From: Rugosibacter sp.
Lineage (GTDB): Bacteria; Pseudomonadota; Gammaproteobacteria; Burkholderiales; Rhodocyclaceae
Assembly (NCBI GenBank): GCA_004322535.1
Contig: SCUZ01000103.1
Location: 51,045-115,044 of the forward strand
Direction of reading: 5' to 3'
Length of the DNA stretch: 64,000 nt
Shown here: piece after piece, positions 28,969 to 40,700 of the stretch
How the letters are laid out: every line of letters starts with the position of its first letter
How positions within the stretch are numbered: position 1 is the first letter of the stretch
The notes under the pieces: model-generated
Databases searched by the model: none
What the model was told of the DNA's origin: nothing
The model's input: the letters and a program-made list of their open reading frames with translations, nothing else
Program-made: the position numbers and the translations under genes

Positions 28969-30254
28969 CGCTATGGGTAACAAAAGTCGGCGCCGGTGGG
29001 ACGCCGCAAAGCAAATCTCCTTGGGGTACGGCGATAACCAGTATTCTGGCGGTGCGTGTTTGGCCTGCGGCAGACTACACGCGCGTCACGCTAGAACATA
29101 GCCAGCCGATTGAATTCACCTCCCTGCTGGTGAAAGATCCCGATCGCTTAGTCATCGATCTCGAAGGGGTTGAATTCAATTCTGTTTTGCAATCTCTGCC
29201 GTCAAAAATTCTCGACAACGATCCCTACATCAAACTGATTCGCGCTGGTCGCAATCGGCCAGGCGTTGTGCGACTGGTGATTGAATTAAAAGCTGAAATA
29301 AAACCACAGATATTTTCATTGCGGCCGGTCGGCGAATATGGCCACCGGCTGGTACTGGACCTCTATCCCGCACAGCCGATCGACCCTTTGATGGCCCTGC
29401 TCGATAAGCCTGGAATCGCACCAGCCCCCGTTGAAGCACCTCTAACAGTAGCTGAGGCATCCGGTATAAAGCCCGAGATAAAACCCGAAATAAAGTCAGC
29501 GCAAAACCCGGACAACGCTCCCGCACCGGAAGTCTCGCGGCTGATAACCATCATGCTGGATCCTGGGCATGGCGGCGAAGACCCTGGCGCGATTGGCCAG
29601 GGTGGTAGTCACGAAAAAAATGTCACGCTGGCTGTCGCCAAGCGGCTAAAAGCAAAAATCGATGCCGTGCCCAACATGCGCGCAGTGCTCACACGCGATG
29701 GCGATTTTTTCATTCCGCTGAACCAGCGCGTGGAAAAAGCACGCCGCATTCGAGCGGATCTTTTCGTTTCTGTGCATGCCGATGCGTTCGTGAAACCCAC
29801 CGCGCGTGGCTCGAGCGTGTTTGTGCTATCCGAAAACGGTGCCAGTAGTTCGGCGGCACGTTGGCTAGCCAAGAAAGAAAATGACGCTGACCTCATTGGC
29901 GGCGTCAATATTCACGCCAAAGACCCTTACCTTGCGCGCACCTTGCTCGATTTATCGCAAACCGCCACGAATACCGACAGCCTGAAACTCGGTCAAGCCG
30001 TGTTGGGCGAATTACGCCATATCAATACGCTGCACAAAGGGCAGGTTGAACAGGCCGGATTTGCTGTGCTCAAAGCACCGGATATTCCATCCATCCTGAT
30101 TGAAACCGCCTTCATTTCCAACCCGGAAGAAGAAAAACGACTTAACGACGAAGACTATCAAGAGCGTATGGCCGTTGCGATATTAAAAGGCTTGCGGCAT
30201 TATTTTGCGAAAACCCCACCTTTGGCAAAATCCAAGCTCGCGCTGCTCAAGTAG
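28896..30254 (+). CDS. amiC: N-acetylmuramoyl-L-alanine amidase AmiC
   Basis: A periplasmic amidase that splits septal peptidoglycan during daughter-cell separation. The start at 28896 (MSSHLPCPRRP) puts a Tat signal at the N-terminus (RRDLLKFAAAS), as in known AmiC proteins; 28866 is an alternative. An AMIN domain (about 40-145) targets the septum. The zinc-dependent Amidase_3 domain (about 215-440) has LDPGHGGEDPGAIG, SVHADAFVKP, and the catalytic Glu in IPSILIETAFISNP. It overlaps the tsaE tail by 73 bp, and the two are probably co-transcribed, a common arrangement. Confidence 0.95.
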   Translation: MSSHLPCPRRPQRRDLLKFAAASLTLWVTKVGAGGTPQSKSPWGTAITSILAVRVWPAADYTRVTLEHSQPIEFTSLLVKDPDRLVIDLEGVEFNSVLQSLPSKILDNDPYIKLIRAGRNRPGVVRLVIELKAEIKPQIFSLRPVGEYGHRLVLDLYPAQPIDPLMALLDKPGIAPAPVEAPLTVAEASGIKPEIKPEIKSAQNPDNAPAPEVSRLITIMLDPGHGGEDPGAIGQGGSHEKNVTLAVAKRLKAKIDAVPNMRAVLTRDGDFFIPLNQRVEKARRIRADLFVSVHADAFVKPTARGSSVFVLSENGASSSAARWLAKKENDADLIGGVNIHAKDPYLARTLLDLSQTATNTDSLKLGQAVLGELRHINTLHKGQVEQAGFAVLKAPDIPSILIETAFISNPEEEKRLNDEDYQERMAVAILKGLRHYFAKTPPLAKSKLALLK

Positions 30255-30277
30255 CCTCGACCAAGCCTTTCACCGCA

Positions 30278-31264
30278 TCAATCCCCACGCACCGCTGCAG
30301 CAATTTCATACGAGCGAAGCCGCGCGGCGTGGTCAAAAATCTGGCAAGTGATGATGAGTTCATCCGCTTCTGTACGCTCAATGAATTCTGCCATGGCAGC
30401 ACGCACCGAAGTTGGTGAACCGATGGCTGAACACGAGAGCGCCTCTGCCAACATCGCTCGTTCAGGGTGAGGCAGTGTGCCGAGAAAACTATCCACCGGC
30501 GGCTGTAGCGTGGTCGGGCGACCGCGCCGTAGATTCAGAATCATCTGCTGCATGGAGCTGGCCAAAAAATGCCCCTGGGCATCGGTTTCTGCGGCAAAGA
30601 CGCTAAATCCCAGCATGACATATGGTTTATCCAGCTGCGCTGACGGACGAAACTGCGTGCGATAAATATGGATGGCTTCTTGCATCTGCGCAGGCGCAAA
30701 ATGCGAGGCAAATGAAAACGGCAAACCCAGCGCAGCAGCGAGTGAAGCGCCAAATAAACTCGAGCCAAGAATCCACACCGGGATAGCCAGGCCTTCCCCG
30801 GGAATCGCACGGATAGACTGCCCCGGCTGGGCCGGTGCAAAATAAGCCATTAACTCCATGACATCGCGCGGGAACTGGTTTTCGTCCGCCGTCAAATTGC
30901 GCCTGAGGGCGCGGGCTGTCACCTGATCGGACCCTGGCGCACGACCTAAACCGAGGTCGATACGGCCAGGAAACAACGTCTCCAAAGTGCCAAATTGCTC
31001 GGCGATCACTAACGGTGAATGATTAGGCAGCATGATGCCACCCGCCCCCACCCGGATGCTGCTGGTGCCCGCTGCAACATGCCCGATCACCACAGAAGTC
31101 GCCGCACTGGCAATGCCGGGAATACCATGATGCTCGGCCAGCCAGTAGCGATGATAGCCAAGCCGCTCGGCATGCCGCGCCAGATCCAGCGTATTGGCCA
31201 AAGATTGCGCCACGGTGCCGCCAGCCACAATCGGCGAGAGATCAAGAACTGAAAAAGGAATCAT
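30278..31264 (-). CDS. LLM-class flavin-dependent oxidoreductase
   Basis: A 328-residue member of the luciferase-like monooxygenase superfamily: [15 protein letters not shown] at the start, [43 protein letters not shown] and [12 protein letters not shown]. These place it in the uncharacterised MsnO8-type group seen in many proteobacteria. The substrate is unknown, and the enzyme would use FMN. It converges on amiC (23-bp gap) and is divergent from ribF across 137 bp. ribF makes FMN, but no other link is evident. Confidence 0.92.
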   Translation of the reverse strand: MIPFSVLDLSPIVAGGTVAQSLANTLDLARHAERLGYHRYWLAEHHGIPGIASAATSVVIGHVAAGTSSIRVGAGGIMLPNHSPLVIAEQFGTLETLFPGRIDLGLGRAPGSDQVTARALRRNLTADENQFPRDVMELMAYFAPAQPGQSIRAIPGEGLAIPVWILGSSLFGASLAAALGLPFSFASHFAPAQMQEAIHIYRTQFRPSAQLDKPYVMLGFSVFAAETDAQGHFLASSMQQMILNLRRGRPTTLQPPVDSFLGTLPHPERAMLAEALSCSAIGSPTSVRAAMAEFIERTEADELIITCQIFDHAARLRSYEIAAAVRGD

Positions 31265-31401
31265 CGGCTTCTTTCGGTAGGGTTATGACAGTTTAATGTT
31301 GACCATAACTTACCAGTTTAGTGACAAGTAAAGCCAAAACAAGGTGATAAGCGCTATCGGCTTGATATAATCGGCGTTTTCCTGCTGCTCTCTTCCCTTT
31401 C

Positions 31402-32352
31402 ATGCTGGTTTTTCGCGGAGTCCCTGCCCTGGCGACAACGTCGACGGTGCTAACCATCGGTAATTTTGATGGCGTGCATCGCGGACATCGTGCCTTGCTT
31501 GAACGCTTGATTGCGAAGGCACGCGCCTGTGCCCTGCCCGCAACCGTACTGACTTTCGAGCCGCATCCGCGCGAATTTTTCGCCCATGGGCAAGCGCCAG
31601 CACGCCTTTCCAATTTACGTGAAAAACTGGAGTTGTTCGCCGAGTGCGGTGTTGATCGCGTGCATGTGTGTCGTTTCAATGCGGTGCTTGCTGCACTCAC
31701 GGCGGAAGAGTTCATTGAAACCATGCTGGTCAAAGGATTATCCGTGCGACACCTGATTATTGGCGATGACTTTTGCTTTGGCAAAGACCGCAAGGGTAAT
31801 TTTGCGATGTTTCAACAAGCCGGCATTGTCCACCACTTCGGCACCGAAGCCATGGGCACCGTGGCGCAAGACCACTTGCGCATCTCTAGCTCGGCCGTGC
31901 GCGATGCGCTTGCTGCGGGAGATATTGAACAAGCACGTGCCTTGCTTGGTCGCGCCTATGTCATTGCCGGGCGCGTCGTGCGTGGTGAGAAAATTGGTCG
32001 CACATTGGGCTTCCCGACATTGAATTTACGCATTAAACACACCCGCCTGCCCGTTGCGGGAGTCTTCGCTGTGACCGTCTCAGGCATTGATGCGCAGCCG
32101 CTGCCAGGCGTTGCCAATATCGGCGTGCGACCCACGGTCGCGGCAGGTTTGCGGCCGGTGCTCGAAGTACATTTGCTGAATTTTGACCGCGACATCTACG
32201 GCATGCATGTGTCCGTTAACTTTTTGCACAAACTACGCAGCGAAGAAAAATTCGCTTCTCTGGATTTACTCAAAGCGCAAATCGGTCGCGATGTTGTAGC
32301 CGCCCGCGATTATTTTGATGCCTACCCACTCGACAACAACGCCCATGGCTGA
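31402..32352 (+). CDS. ribF: Bifunctional riboflavin kinase / FAD synthetase
   Basis: Phosphorylates riboflavin to FMN and adenylates it to FAD. The 316-residue protein has an N-terminal FAD synthetase domain with [19 protein letters not shown] (quoted in part as [11 protein letters not shown]) and [13 protein letters not shown], and a C-terminal riboflavin kinase domain with [13 protein letters not shown] and [22 protein letters not shown] box at 31366 is a candidate -10, but no good -35 is visible. It heads the ribF-ileS-lspA-fkpB-ispH series and overlaps ileS by 8 bp. Confidence 0.97.
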   Translation: MLVFRGVPALATTSTVLTIGNFDGVHRGHRALLERLIAKARACALPATVLTFEPHPREFFAHGQAPARLSNLREKLELFAECGVDRVHVCRFNAVLAALTAEEFIETMLVKGLSVRHLIIGDDFCFGKDRKGNFAMFQQAGIVHHFGTEAMGTVAQDHLRISSSAVRDALAAGDIEQARALLGRAYVIAGRVVRGEKIGRTLGFPTLNLRIKHTRLPVAGVFAVTVSGIDAQPLPGVANIGVRPTVAAGLRPVLEVHLLNFDRDIYGMHVSVNFLHKLRSEEKFASLDLLKAQIGRDVVAARDYFDAYPLDNNAHG

Positions 32353-35143
32353 TTATCGCAAAACCCTCAACATGCCGGACACGCCCTTCCCCATGCGTGG
32401 CGATCTGGCCAAACGTGAACCGGGCTGGATAGAGGCGTGGCAAACGCAAAAGCTCTACAGCAAGATTCGCGAAGTGGCTAAAGGTCGGCCACGTTTTGTG
32501 TTGCACGATGGCCCACCGTATGCCAATGGCGATATTCATCTGGGCCACGCGGTGAACAAACTGCTCAAGGATATCATCGTGCGCTCGAAAACCCTGGCCG
32601 GATTTGATGCGCCGTATGTGCCGGGTTGGGATTGCCACGGGTTGCCGATTGAGCACAAGATTGAAGTGCTGCACGGCAAAAATCTGCCTGCCGACAAAGT
32701 GCGCGAACTGTGCCGCGCCTTTGCTGCCGAGCAGGTGGAAATCCAGAAAAAAGGCTTCATCCGCCTGGGTGTGCTAGGCGACTGGGACAACCCGTATCTG
32801 ACCATGGACTTTGCCAACGAAGCAGGCGAGATTCGCGCGTTGGCAGAGATTGTGAAACAGGGTTGGGTGTTCAAGGGCTTAAAACCTGTCAACTGGTGTT
32901 TCGATTGCGGCTCGGCCCTGGCTGAAGCGGAAGTTGAATATCTTGACAAGCAAAGCCCGGCGGTTGATGTGGGTTTTGTCTGTGCCGAGCCGGAAAAGCT
33001 CGCTGCGGCATTTAGGATCGCCGTAGCACCAGCGCCAACTTTTGCAGTGATCTGGACGACCACGCCCTGGACAATTCCCGCGAATCAGGCGTTTAACGTG
33101 CATCCTGATTTGGAATATGCCTTGGTCGAAACCTCGCGTGGCGTTTTGCTGCTGGCCAGCGAATTGGTGGCAAGCTGCCTCACCCGCTATGCCTTGACGG
33201 GCGAAGTGCTCGCCACCACGAAGGGCGCTACCTTGACCGGCATCCATTTTCGCCATCCGCTTTACGACCGCAGCGGCCCGGTGATTCCGGCAGATTACGT
33301 CGGCGTGGATGCGGGTACGGGCATTGTGCATGCAGCACCCGCGTATGGCGTAGAAGATTTCAATGCTTGCATGAGCCACGGTTTTACCTTTGACGACATC
33401 CTCAACCCCGTGCAGGCCAATGGCGTGTATGCGGCTGATCTGCCCTTCTTTGGCGGGTTGCACATCTGGAAGGCGAATCCAAAAATCGTCGAGAAACTCG
33501 CCGCAGTCGACGCGCTCTTTGCGCACGCGCCAGTTACGCACAGCTACATGCATTGTTGGCGACATCGCACGCCAATTATTTACCGCGCCGCGCCGCAATG
33601 GTTTGTTGGCATGGACGTCCGCCCGAAGGGCGCCAGCCTGCGCGAGATCGCGCTAAAAGGCATCGATGAAACGGCCTTCTACCCCGGTTGGGGGCAGGCG
33701 CGCTTGCGTGCGATGATCGCTGGGCGGCCGGACTGGTGCATCTCGCGCCAGCGCAACTGGGGCGTGCCGATTCCGTTTTTCATCCACAAAACCACGGGCG
33801 AACTACACCCGCGCACAGTGGAACTCATGGAAGAAGTGGCCAGCCGCGTGGGAAAAGAAGGCATTGAAGCCTGGTTCAAATTGCCGGCCGCTGAATTGTT
33901 GGGCGAGGATGCCGAGCAATACCAAAAAATCAGCGACACGCTGGACGTGTGGTTCGATTCCGGCACCACGCACTGGCATGTGCTGCGCGGCTCTCACAAG
34001 GATGCGGCAAGCAACACCGGGCGCTGGGCGGACATGTATCTGGAAGGCTCGGATCAGCATCGCGGCTGGTTCCACTCATCGCTCCTCACCGGCTGCGCCA
34101 TTGATGGCCACCCGCCATATCAAAGCCTGCTCACCCACGGTTTTACCGTTGATGCACAAGGCCGAAAAATGAGCAAATCGCTGGGCAATGGCGTCGAGCC
34201 GCAGGAAGTCGGAAATAAGTTCGGCATCGAAATACTCCGCCTGTGGCTGGCAGCGACAGATTATTCGGGTGAGCTTTCCATTTCCAAGGAAATTCTTGAC
34301 CGCGTGGTGGAAGTGTATCGGCGGCTACGCAACACGCTGCGCTTCCTGCTCGCCAACACGGCAGATTTCGATGCCCGCAAAGATATGCTGCCGCCGCAAG
34401 ACTGGCTAGAGATTGACCGTTATGCGTTAGCGCTCACTCATCAATTGCATGAACAGTGCACCGCAAGTTATGCGCGTTTTGAATTTCACCCTATCGTGCA
34501 AGCCCTGCAAAACTTCTGCGCCGAAGACTTGGGCGCGTTCTATCTCGACATTCTGAAAGATCGCCTGTATACCACGGCCGCCAACTCATCCGCACGCCGC
34601 GCGGCGCAAAGTGCGCTGTGGCATATTCTCCAATCCATCACCCGCCTGATGGCGCCGATTCTGGCCTTCACCACTGAAGAAATCTGGCAGATTACGGGAG
34701 ACAGCGAGAGTGTGATGCTCACCACGTGGCATGCGCTGCCCGAGCTGCCCGAAAAGTCGGCGCTGGCGACACGGTGGCAAACATTGCGCGGCGTGAAAAG
34801 CGAAGTCTCCGGCGCACTCGAAGAACTGCGCACTGCAGGCAAAATCGGCTCGTCGCTGCAAGCGGAAGTGGAGATTCACGCGAGTGGCGCGCAGTATGAT
34901 TTGCTGGCCAGCTTTGGCGACGATCTGCGCTTTATCATGATGTGTTCCAAAGCAACGCTGGTGCAGATAAATGACGAGGTTACCAAAATCATCGCGACGC
35001 CGAGCAGCCATGCCAAATGCGTACGCTGCTGGCACTGGCGCGCCGATGTCGGCCACCATGATCACGCCGCAGAACATCCGGAATTATGCGGACGTTGCGC
35101 CAGCAATCTGTTTGGTGCAGGTGAGGCACGCCATTTTGCATAA
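32345..35143 (+). CDS. ileS: Isoleucine--tRNA ligase
   Basis: Charges tRNA-Ile and edits valine. The start is taken at the ATG at 32345 ([15 protein letters not shown]), which fits the family N-terminus and gives an 8-bp overlap with ribF. The 932-residue class I enzyme has HIGH-type HLGH in [13 protein letters not shown], the CP1 editing domain (about 200-390), KMSKSLGNG (about 601-609), and C-terminal zinc ligands CVRCWHWR and CGRC. It would also charge the lysidine tRNA-Ile2 at 2704. Length is normal. Confidence 0.98.
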   Translation: MADYRKTLNMPDTPFPMRGDLAKREPGWIEAWQTQKLYSKIREVAKGRPRFVLHDGPPYANGDIHLGHAVNKLLKDIIVRSKTLAGFDAPYVPGWDCHGLPIEHKIEVLHGKNLPADKVRELCRAFAAEQVEIQKKGFIRLGVLGDWDNPYLTMDFANEAGEIRALAEIVKQGWVFKGLKPVNWCFDCGSALAEAEVEYLDKQSPAVDVGFVCAEPEKLAAAFRIAVAPAPTFAVIWTTTPWTIPANQAFNVHPDLEYALVETSRGVLLLASELVASCLTRYALTGEVLATTKGATLTGIHFRHPLYDRSGPVIPADYVGVDAGTGIVHAAPAYGVEDFNACMSHGFTFDDILNPVQANGVYAADLPFFGGLHIWKANPKIVEKLAAVDALFAHAPVTHSYMHCWRHRTPIIYRAAPQWFVGMDVRPKGASLREIALKGIDETAFYPGWGQARLRAMIAGRPDWCISRQRNWGVPIPFFIHKTTGELHPRTVELMEEVASRVGKEGIEAWFKLPAAELLGEDAEQYQKISDTLDVWFDSGTTHWHVLRGSHKDAASNTGRWADMYLEGSDQHRGWFHSSLLTGCAIDGHPPYQSLLTHGFTVDAQGRKMSKSLGNGVEPQEVGNKFGIEILRLWLAATDYSGELSISKEILDRVVEVYRRLRNTLRFLLANTADFDARKDMLPPQDWLEIDRYALALTHQLHEQCTASYARFEFHPIVQALQNFCAEDLGAFYLDILKDRLYTTAANSSARRAAQSALWHILQSITRLMAPILAFTTEEIWQITGDSESVMLTTWHALPELPEKSALATRWQTLRGVKSEVSGALEELRTAGKIGSSLQAEVEIHASGAQYDLLASFGDDLRFIMMCSKATLVQINDEVTKIIATPSSHAKCVRCWHWRADVGHHDHAAEHPELCGRCASNLFGAGEARHFA

Positions 35144-35174
35144 TTTGCCCAAGTTGAACACTACCCCTTTTGCC

Positions 35175-35642
35175 ATGACGCGCTGGCTTGGCTTGTCGGC
35201 AGTTGTCATTGCGCTGGACCAGATCAGTAAATTCTGGATGCTGGCGCACTTTCATCTCATGGAAAGTTTGGTTGTCACGCCGTTTTTCAATCTGTTCCTT
35301 GTGTTTAACCCCGGCGCGTCGTTTAGTTTTCTCGCCGAGGCGGGCGGCTGGCAAAAATGGTTTTTCATCGCCCTGGCGCTGGGTGTTTCCCTTTGGCTGC
35401 TCACGCTGTTGCGCCAACATGCACGGGAACGTTTATTGCCGATCGCACTCTCACTCATATTAGGTGGCGCGGTAGGCAATGTCATCGACCGCCTGCGGCT
35501 GGATGTCGTGGTCGATTTTCTTGATTTTCATTTTGCCGGACATCACTTTCCCGCGTTCAATGTGGCAGATTCCGCCATCAGCATCGGCGTGGCGCTGATG
35601 CTGATTCATCAATTTTTTTGCTCTGCAAAACCCCATGACTGA
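35175..35642 (+). CDS. lspA: Lipoprotein signal peptidase LspA
   Basis: An inner-membrane aspartyl protease that removes signal peptides from diacylglyceryl-prolipoproteins, such as the lipoprotein at 14690. The 155-residue protein starts at MTRWLGLSAVVIALDQ (35175); a longer reading upstream overlaps ileS without similarity. It has four membrane helices and the catalytic aspartates in GNVIDRLRLDVVVDF and FNVADSAISIG. The next gene overlaps it by 8 bp. Confidence 0.97.
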   Translation: MTRWLGLSAVVIALDQISKFWMLAHFHLMESLVVTPFFNLFLVFNPGASFSFLAEAGGWQKWFFIALALGVSLWLLTLLRQHARERLLPIALSLILGGAVGNVIDRLRLDVVVDFLDFHFAGHHFPAFNVADSAISIGVALMLIHQFFCSAKPHD

Positions 35643-36066
35643 ACACGTTCAACCTGATAGCCTGATCACGCTGAATTACCGCGTCGCCTCGACCGAAGGC
35701 GAAGAATGGATCAGCACGTTTGGCTTTTCCCCCGCCGTCATTCAGCTCGGCTGTGGCGAGCTGGCGCCACCGTTTGAAGCCTGCCTGATCGGGCAGCCCG
35801 TCGGCACGCGGCGTGAAGTGGTGCTCAAACCCGAAGAAACTTTTGGCCTGCGTCAAGCCGAATTAGTGCGCCGTGTCGCGCGCAGTTCGCTGCCCGCCTC
35901 GGCCGACATTGAACTCAACGCACGCGCCGAGCTTAGCTCGCCGGCCGGGCAAACGCTTTCTGGCATCATTCGTGAAATCGATCGCGAGAACGTCCTCATT
36001 GACTTCAATCATCCCCTCGCCGGAAAATCCATCCGTTTTGAAGCGGAAATTATCGGAGTGCTCTGA
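35635..36066 (+). CDS. fkpB: FKBP-type peptidyl-prolyl isomerase, SlpA type
   Basis: A 143-residue SlpA/FkpB-type prolyl isomerase and chaperone: [46 protein letters not shown], the FKBP signature [12 protein letters not shown], and an IF (insert-in-flap) chaperone region with [18 protein letters not shown] (both quoted as short parts). It is cytoplasmic, with no signal peptide. It overlaps lspA by 8 bp and ispH by 1 bp, the standard order in proteobacteria. Confidence 0.95.
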   Translation: MTEHVQPDSLITLNYRVASTEGEEWISTFGFSPAVIQLGCGELAPPFEACLIGQPVGTRREVVLKPEETFGLRQAELVRRVARSSLPASADIELNARAELSSPAGQTLSGIIREIDRENVLIDFNHPLAGKSIRFEAEIIGVL

Positions 36067-37031
36067 TGCAAACCATACTGCTTGCCAACCCCCGTGGCTT
36101 TTGCGCCGGCGTTGAACGTGCCATTGCCATTGTCGAACGCGCGCTGGAACAATTCGGCGCGCCGATTTATGTGCGTCACGAAGTTGTGCACAATCGTTTT
36201 GTGGTGGACGGCCTCAAGGCCAAGGGCGCGATTTTCATCGAAGACCTGGCCGATGTGCCCGCCGGCGCCACGCTGATTTTCAGCGCCCATGGCGTATCGC
36301 AAGCCGTGCGTGAGGAAGCTGCAATGCGCGGCTTCAAGCTGTTTGACGCCACCTGCCCGCTCGTCACCAAAGTGCATCTTGAGGTGACCCGTCTGCACAA
36401 GCAGAGCTACGAGATTGTGATGATCGGCCACAAGGGGCATCCCGAAGTGGAAGGCACCATGGGTCAGGCAACAGGCCGCATGCATCTGGTGGAAAACGTG
36501 GCTGATGTGGCACAGTTAAAAGTAAAAGTTCCCGAAGGGACGCAAAGCGCTGGCGTGGGTGACACGGTGATGAAGCTCGCCTATGTCACGCAGACCACCC
36601 TCTCGGTTGATGATACGCAAACCATCGTCATGGCGCTGAAAAAACGCTTCCCATCGATCATCGGGCCGAAAAAAGACGACATCTGCTATGCCACGCAGAA
36701 TCGGCAAGATGCCGTAAAAGCCATGACCGGTCGCGTGGATGTGATGATCGTTGTCGGCTCGAAAAACAGCTCCAACTCCAACCGCCTGCGTGAAGTGGCT
36801 GAAAATAGCGGTATTCCCGCGCATCTGATCGATAACGCCGAGCTCATTGATCCCGCATGGCTGGCAGGCAAGAAAAATGTGGGCGTAACGGCGGGCGCTT
36901 CAGCGCCCGAGTTGCTGGTCAGCGGCGTCGTCGAGCGGCTGCAAGCCCTGGGCGCAGGCCCGGTTGAGTTGCTTGATGGCGTTGTTGAAAACATTAATTT
37001 TGCTTTGCCGAAGGAACTGGCGCCGCCTTGA
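36066..37031 (+). CDS. ispH: 4-hydroxy-3-methylbut-2-enyl diphosphate reductase
   Basis: The last enzyme of the MEP isoprenoid pathway, making IPP and DMAPP through a [4Fe-4S] cluster. The 321-residue protein has the three cluster cysteines in [28 protein letters not shown] and [11 protein letters not shown], plus active-site [15 protein letters not shown] and [15 protein letters not shown]. Its final 38 bp overlap the end of the convergent tonB-like gene. It closes the ribF-ileS-lspA-fkpB-ispH series. Confidence 0.98.
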   Translation: MQTILLANPRGFCAGVERAIAIVERALEQFGAPIYVRHEVVHNRFVVDGLKAKGAIFIEDLADVPAGATLIFSAHGVSQAVREEAAMRGFKLFDATCPLVTKVHLEVTRLHKQSYEIVMIGHKGHPEVEGTMGQATGRMHLVENVADVAQLKVKVPEGTQSAGVGDTVMKLAYVTQTTLSVDDTQTIVMALKKRFPSIIGPKKDDICYATQNRQDAVKAMTGRVDVMIVVGSKNSSNSNRLREVAENSGIPAHLIDNAELIDPAWLAGKKNVGVTAGASAPELLVSGVVERLQALGAGPVELLDGVVENINFALPKELAPP

Positions 37032-37743
37032 TTTTGAATTGGGTAAGGTCGGGCAAAATGCTGGCTTCCGGCAAGGCCCCCGGTTCAAAAACTACCTCCA
37101 CCAGTAACTGGCTTTTCACCGGATAGCCAGTGATCAGTCCCGGGGCATAGGTCTCGTGGGTAAACGCTTCTATAACCGGGTCATCAAAACGTCCTGGAGG
37201 CTGTGATTCGATAATTTGATACGAATCCACGGCGCCCCGTTCATTGATCAGCAACAGCAATACCACTTGGCCGGAAAGATGTTCGGCTTTTGGTGGATAC
37301 ACCGGCCGTATCGGCTTGAGCGGCGTTGGATGGCGGTGCAAATAGCGCGCTGCGTAGTACCATGGGCCAGGGAAAAGGCCGGTAACCGAGACAGTCGCTG
37401 CAGTCTCAAGAGAATTGCTGCTGGCATTTTCCTTTGCTTCGCCACGGCGCTGAGTTTCGGCTTGCCGTGCTTTGCCATCCAACAACGAGGACATTGTTAT
37501 TTCGTGAGGCGCATTTTTGTTGGTGTGCTCACCGGGTGCTTGTAGCTGGTTGTGCCCCAAGTCCACAATCAGCATGGGGAGAGGGTTACTTGTCCGGGAA
37601 GGCAGCAGTCCGAGGGGTGCAAGACCCGTGAAACTTAAGACGATGCAATGCGCTGCAAGAGAGACAGCAAGGCCAACCACCAGTCGGCGTTGCTGTCGTC
37701 CGTCAAAGCTACTGCATCCGTCAGGCCTTCCACCTATCTGCAC
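36994..37743 (-). CDS. TonB-like energy transducer protein
   Basis: A 249-residue protein with one N-terminal membrane anchor ([17 protein letters not shown], about 21-37), a polar periplasmic linker, and a C-terminal TonB-type domain: [19 protein letters not shown], then [19 protein letters not shown] and [16 protein letters not shown] (quoted as fragments). TonB proteins carry proton-motive-force energy from ExbBD to outer-membrane receptors; no exbBD is present here, and a link to the pilus genes is not established. It appears to start with GTG at 37743. It follows pilY1 by 3 bp on the same strand, so it could be co-transcribed, and converges with ispH. Confidence 0.8.
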   Translation of the reverse strand: MQIGGRPDGCSSFDGRQQRRLVVGLAVSLAAHCIVLSFTGLAPLGLLPSRTSNPLPMLIVDLGHNQLQAPGEHTNKNAPHEITMSSLLDGKARQAETQRRGEAKENASSNSLETAATVSVTGLFPGPWYYAARYLHRHPTPLKPIRPVYPPKAEHLSGQVVLLLLINERGAVDSYQIIESQPPGRFDDPVIEAFTHETYAPGLITGYPVKSQLLVEVVFEPGALPEASILPDLTQFKIKAAPVPSAKQN

Positions 37744-37746
37744 GAC

Positions 37747-40700
37747 CTATTGAATGATCTCGCGCCAACTGATACGTTTGCCTGTGGGTGGGGGAACATC
37801 AAAGGGGGCGTCCACCGTGAGTTGCTGTGCGGCGGATGTCGTGGCAATAACCACCACCTTGCCACCCGGCAAGCGGACTATATTGATCCCGACAGCGAGT
37901 GATTCTGTGCCATCGCTACCCACCAATCGACGGCCTACTGCAGCATCCGCACTGTTCGCTATAGCGTTACCTGTAGCATTGTTGAAATAGTTCAACCAGC
38001 TGTACCCGCCGATGTTACAGGCATTGTTTTGCGGCACATTGGTAGCGACCACAAGGGTACCAAGTTGTAGCTTCAGATCAATGGTCACGCGCTCACCCGT
38101 ATCCGGGAAATCAGCGAACCATCCCGTGGTCGAGCCACATTGAGCCGTACAGCCTACCGTGCGGAATGCCGTAGTACCCGAACCCTGATCGGTAATGGTC
38201 ATCTGCTTCAGGGTGGTGCGCAAGCTGGTTAATGACGTTGATGTCAAGTCATCACGCAGTGCCCAGATCGACTGCGTTTGGACATTTGAATTATCCGTGG
38301 TGCCAAGATAACGTCCGGTACCGACATAAACGAATGGTTGGCCGGCGACCTCCGCCAGTTCAGGGCGGGTGGTAATGGGCTGAGCCGCAGCCGAACTATC
38401 CACTACCGTTGCCAGTCGCGTTGCCTCCACTCCCGCTGGAGCCAAAATATCATTCACATCAAAGCGCCAGACATTGCCCAATAAGTCGACGCCATAGACA
38501 CGTTCGGTCTGATTATTGCGGGTGGGGTTTTCCACCCAGGCATTGATGTGGTTCAGGCCGCTCGGGGTCGTCGCATTGCCGACTCCGGTGCTGATCTTGT
38601 AGAGAATCTTGCCTGTCATGGCTTCGAGCACATACAAGTAGCCCACGCCATCACCGCTGACAGATGGCGCGTTGACGTTGTTGTAGCCCGAAGTCACAAA
38701 CACCACCCAGCGGCCATCGCGCAGCTTGCTGATGATCGGGTTGCTGAAGGTGTAGCCGATATGGCAATCCGCATACCAGGTGCTGGCCGTTGCCGAATCG
38801 TAGCAGGTGCTGCTATGCTTGAACTCCCACAGGGCCTTGGGTACCGTCGGATTGGTGATGTCGAGCGCGTAATAGCCCTGGCCACCCTTGTTCAGACCAC
38901 CCACCAGAATGGTTTTCCATGTGGTGTTCGCCGTGTCATAGACATCGCCGACGGTTGGCGTACTGTCAACAGAGTAGACGTGTTGAGCAGCGTAATTCTC
39001 GCTAGCCAGTTTGTAAAGATTGGGTAATACCATGGTCGGAATGAACGCCCAGGCTTCATTGCCACCATTGGTATCGACAATCGAAGTACCGGCATAAAAC
39101 GCATGCAGCATGCCATCGTTGGCGGCCGCGAAGACAATTGGCGTACGCGAAACATTAGCTGTCTTGTAGGCCAGATAGCCGGCATCGTCGTACTCGGCGA
39201 ACGGGGCTTTCACATATACCGGCTGGGCATTGATGATGTCGCCCAGAATATGCTCGCGTGCACGATATAGCTGGTTTGCGGTATTGGCAACAAAATTTTC
39301 CAGTCCACGTTGTCCACGCAGGAAGTTCACCAGGTTGGCGCCAACTGCCAAACTGCGTTGATTGGCGGATGCCGGCGGAGTAACCCCGTCTGTCATGTTT
39401 GGATATTGGCTCAACAACGCAATTTGAGTGGCACCAAAATTGGCCTGTTCGGTCGCGTTCAACGTCGTTTGTGGCGAACCGACGGGTGCTCCTAGTGGCG
39501 TACCTGCGACGCAGGTATCGGTATTCCACTTGAAGTCCACCAGATTGTTTGTGGCGCCGCTACGGAACAACTTGATGATGCGGTTGTCGCAGGCATTTCT
39601 GGTGGCCATGTCCAGCTTGCCCTGTGCCGACCAGACTATTGAACTTCTTACGGTACCAGCAGATGCGGTGAGTGCATGTGTGACTGGATCGAATTCGTCC
39701 TGGAGAACGATTTCGTGCGCCTCCAGCTCGCCGGTCCATTTTTGTGTGACATATTTCGCGGTGTAGGCGAAGTTGTCGCCAGCCACCGGCTCCAGGTTGG
39801 AGGTCGCCGCCGCTGCCGCCGAAGCAACACGAGCACTGACGCCGGCCAACGCGGATGTTAGGCCGCCGACTACGGTATCGGGATTGCCTGCACTGAAATA
39901 CTGGCCGCGACCATTGACAGCCGTATGCCAGAGGTCGTCCAGCGCTGTCGGGCTATCTGCAACCGGCAACGGCCAGTTAAGGGAACCGCTACGGATGTTT
40001 TGAAATGATCCGGTCGCTGCTGTCTTGTAATCCGATTGGTAGGGTACCGTACCTGACAAACCGAGGCCCATGGTAAAGGTGGTCATGTGTTGCCACTGCG
40101 CCTTGTCATCCTCGGCGCCGGTGCCGGTGGAAGGCACGTTGTTGGTACAGACGTCGGTGGTACCGCCCAGCGCCCCGGTGCAGTTGCCCAGCGTAGAGGT
40201 GCGCAAGTCGGTCTTGTAATAGTACTGGGCAACATCAGATAATGTGTTGCTGCTGCCGCCCGTCACAGGTCCTTGTGTTTCGCATGGCCACACTTGCGAG
40301 CCACTCAAACAACCCGATGGGGGGGCTGGTGGCCCGCCACTGGCCACTGCCGTACCATTAGGCGGCAAAGCCGGCTGCTGCCCTGCGATAAAACATGTTC
40401 CAGTGATATCTGTCCAGCTGCCTGTGGTATTGGTTGGCGTACCGACAATCGAGCCTGACTGGTTTGGACCTTGATAATTGGCCGATGTGACAGTAGTTCG
40501 ATACTGATTTTTCTGACCGGTATTGTCAACGAATGTCTGACACTTGATTTCCTGCCCTGAACCATCAGGGCCTGAAGGCGAGCACGAGGCAACGTCTGTC
40601 CAGGCCGTCAGATCGCGGGTTTGACAGGTAATTGTCGCACCACCACCACTGGATGCAGTACACGATGCCACATCGCCCCAGCCACTATCGCTGCTGCCAC

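Noticed and set aside
31366..31371. A TATAAT box upstream of ribF as a complete promoter
   Set aside because: No acceptable -35 at 16-18 bp. It is kept only as a note under ribF.
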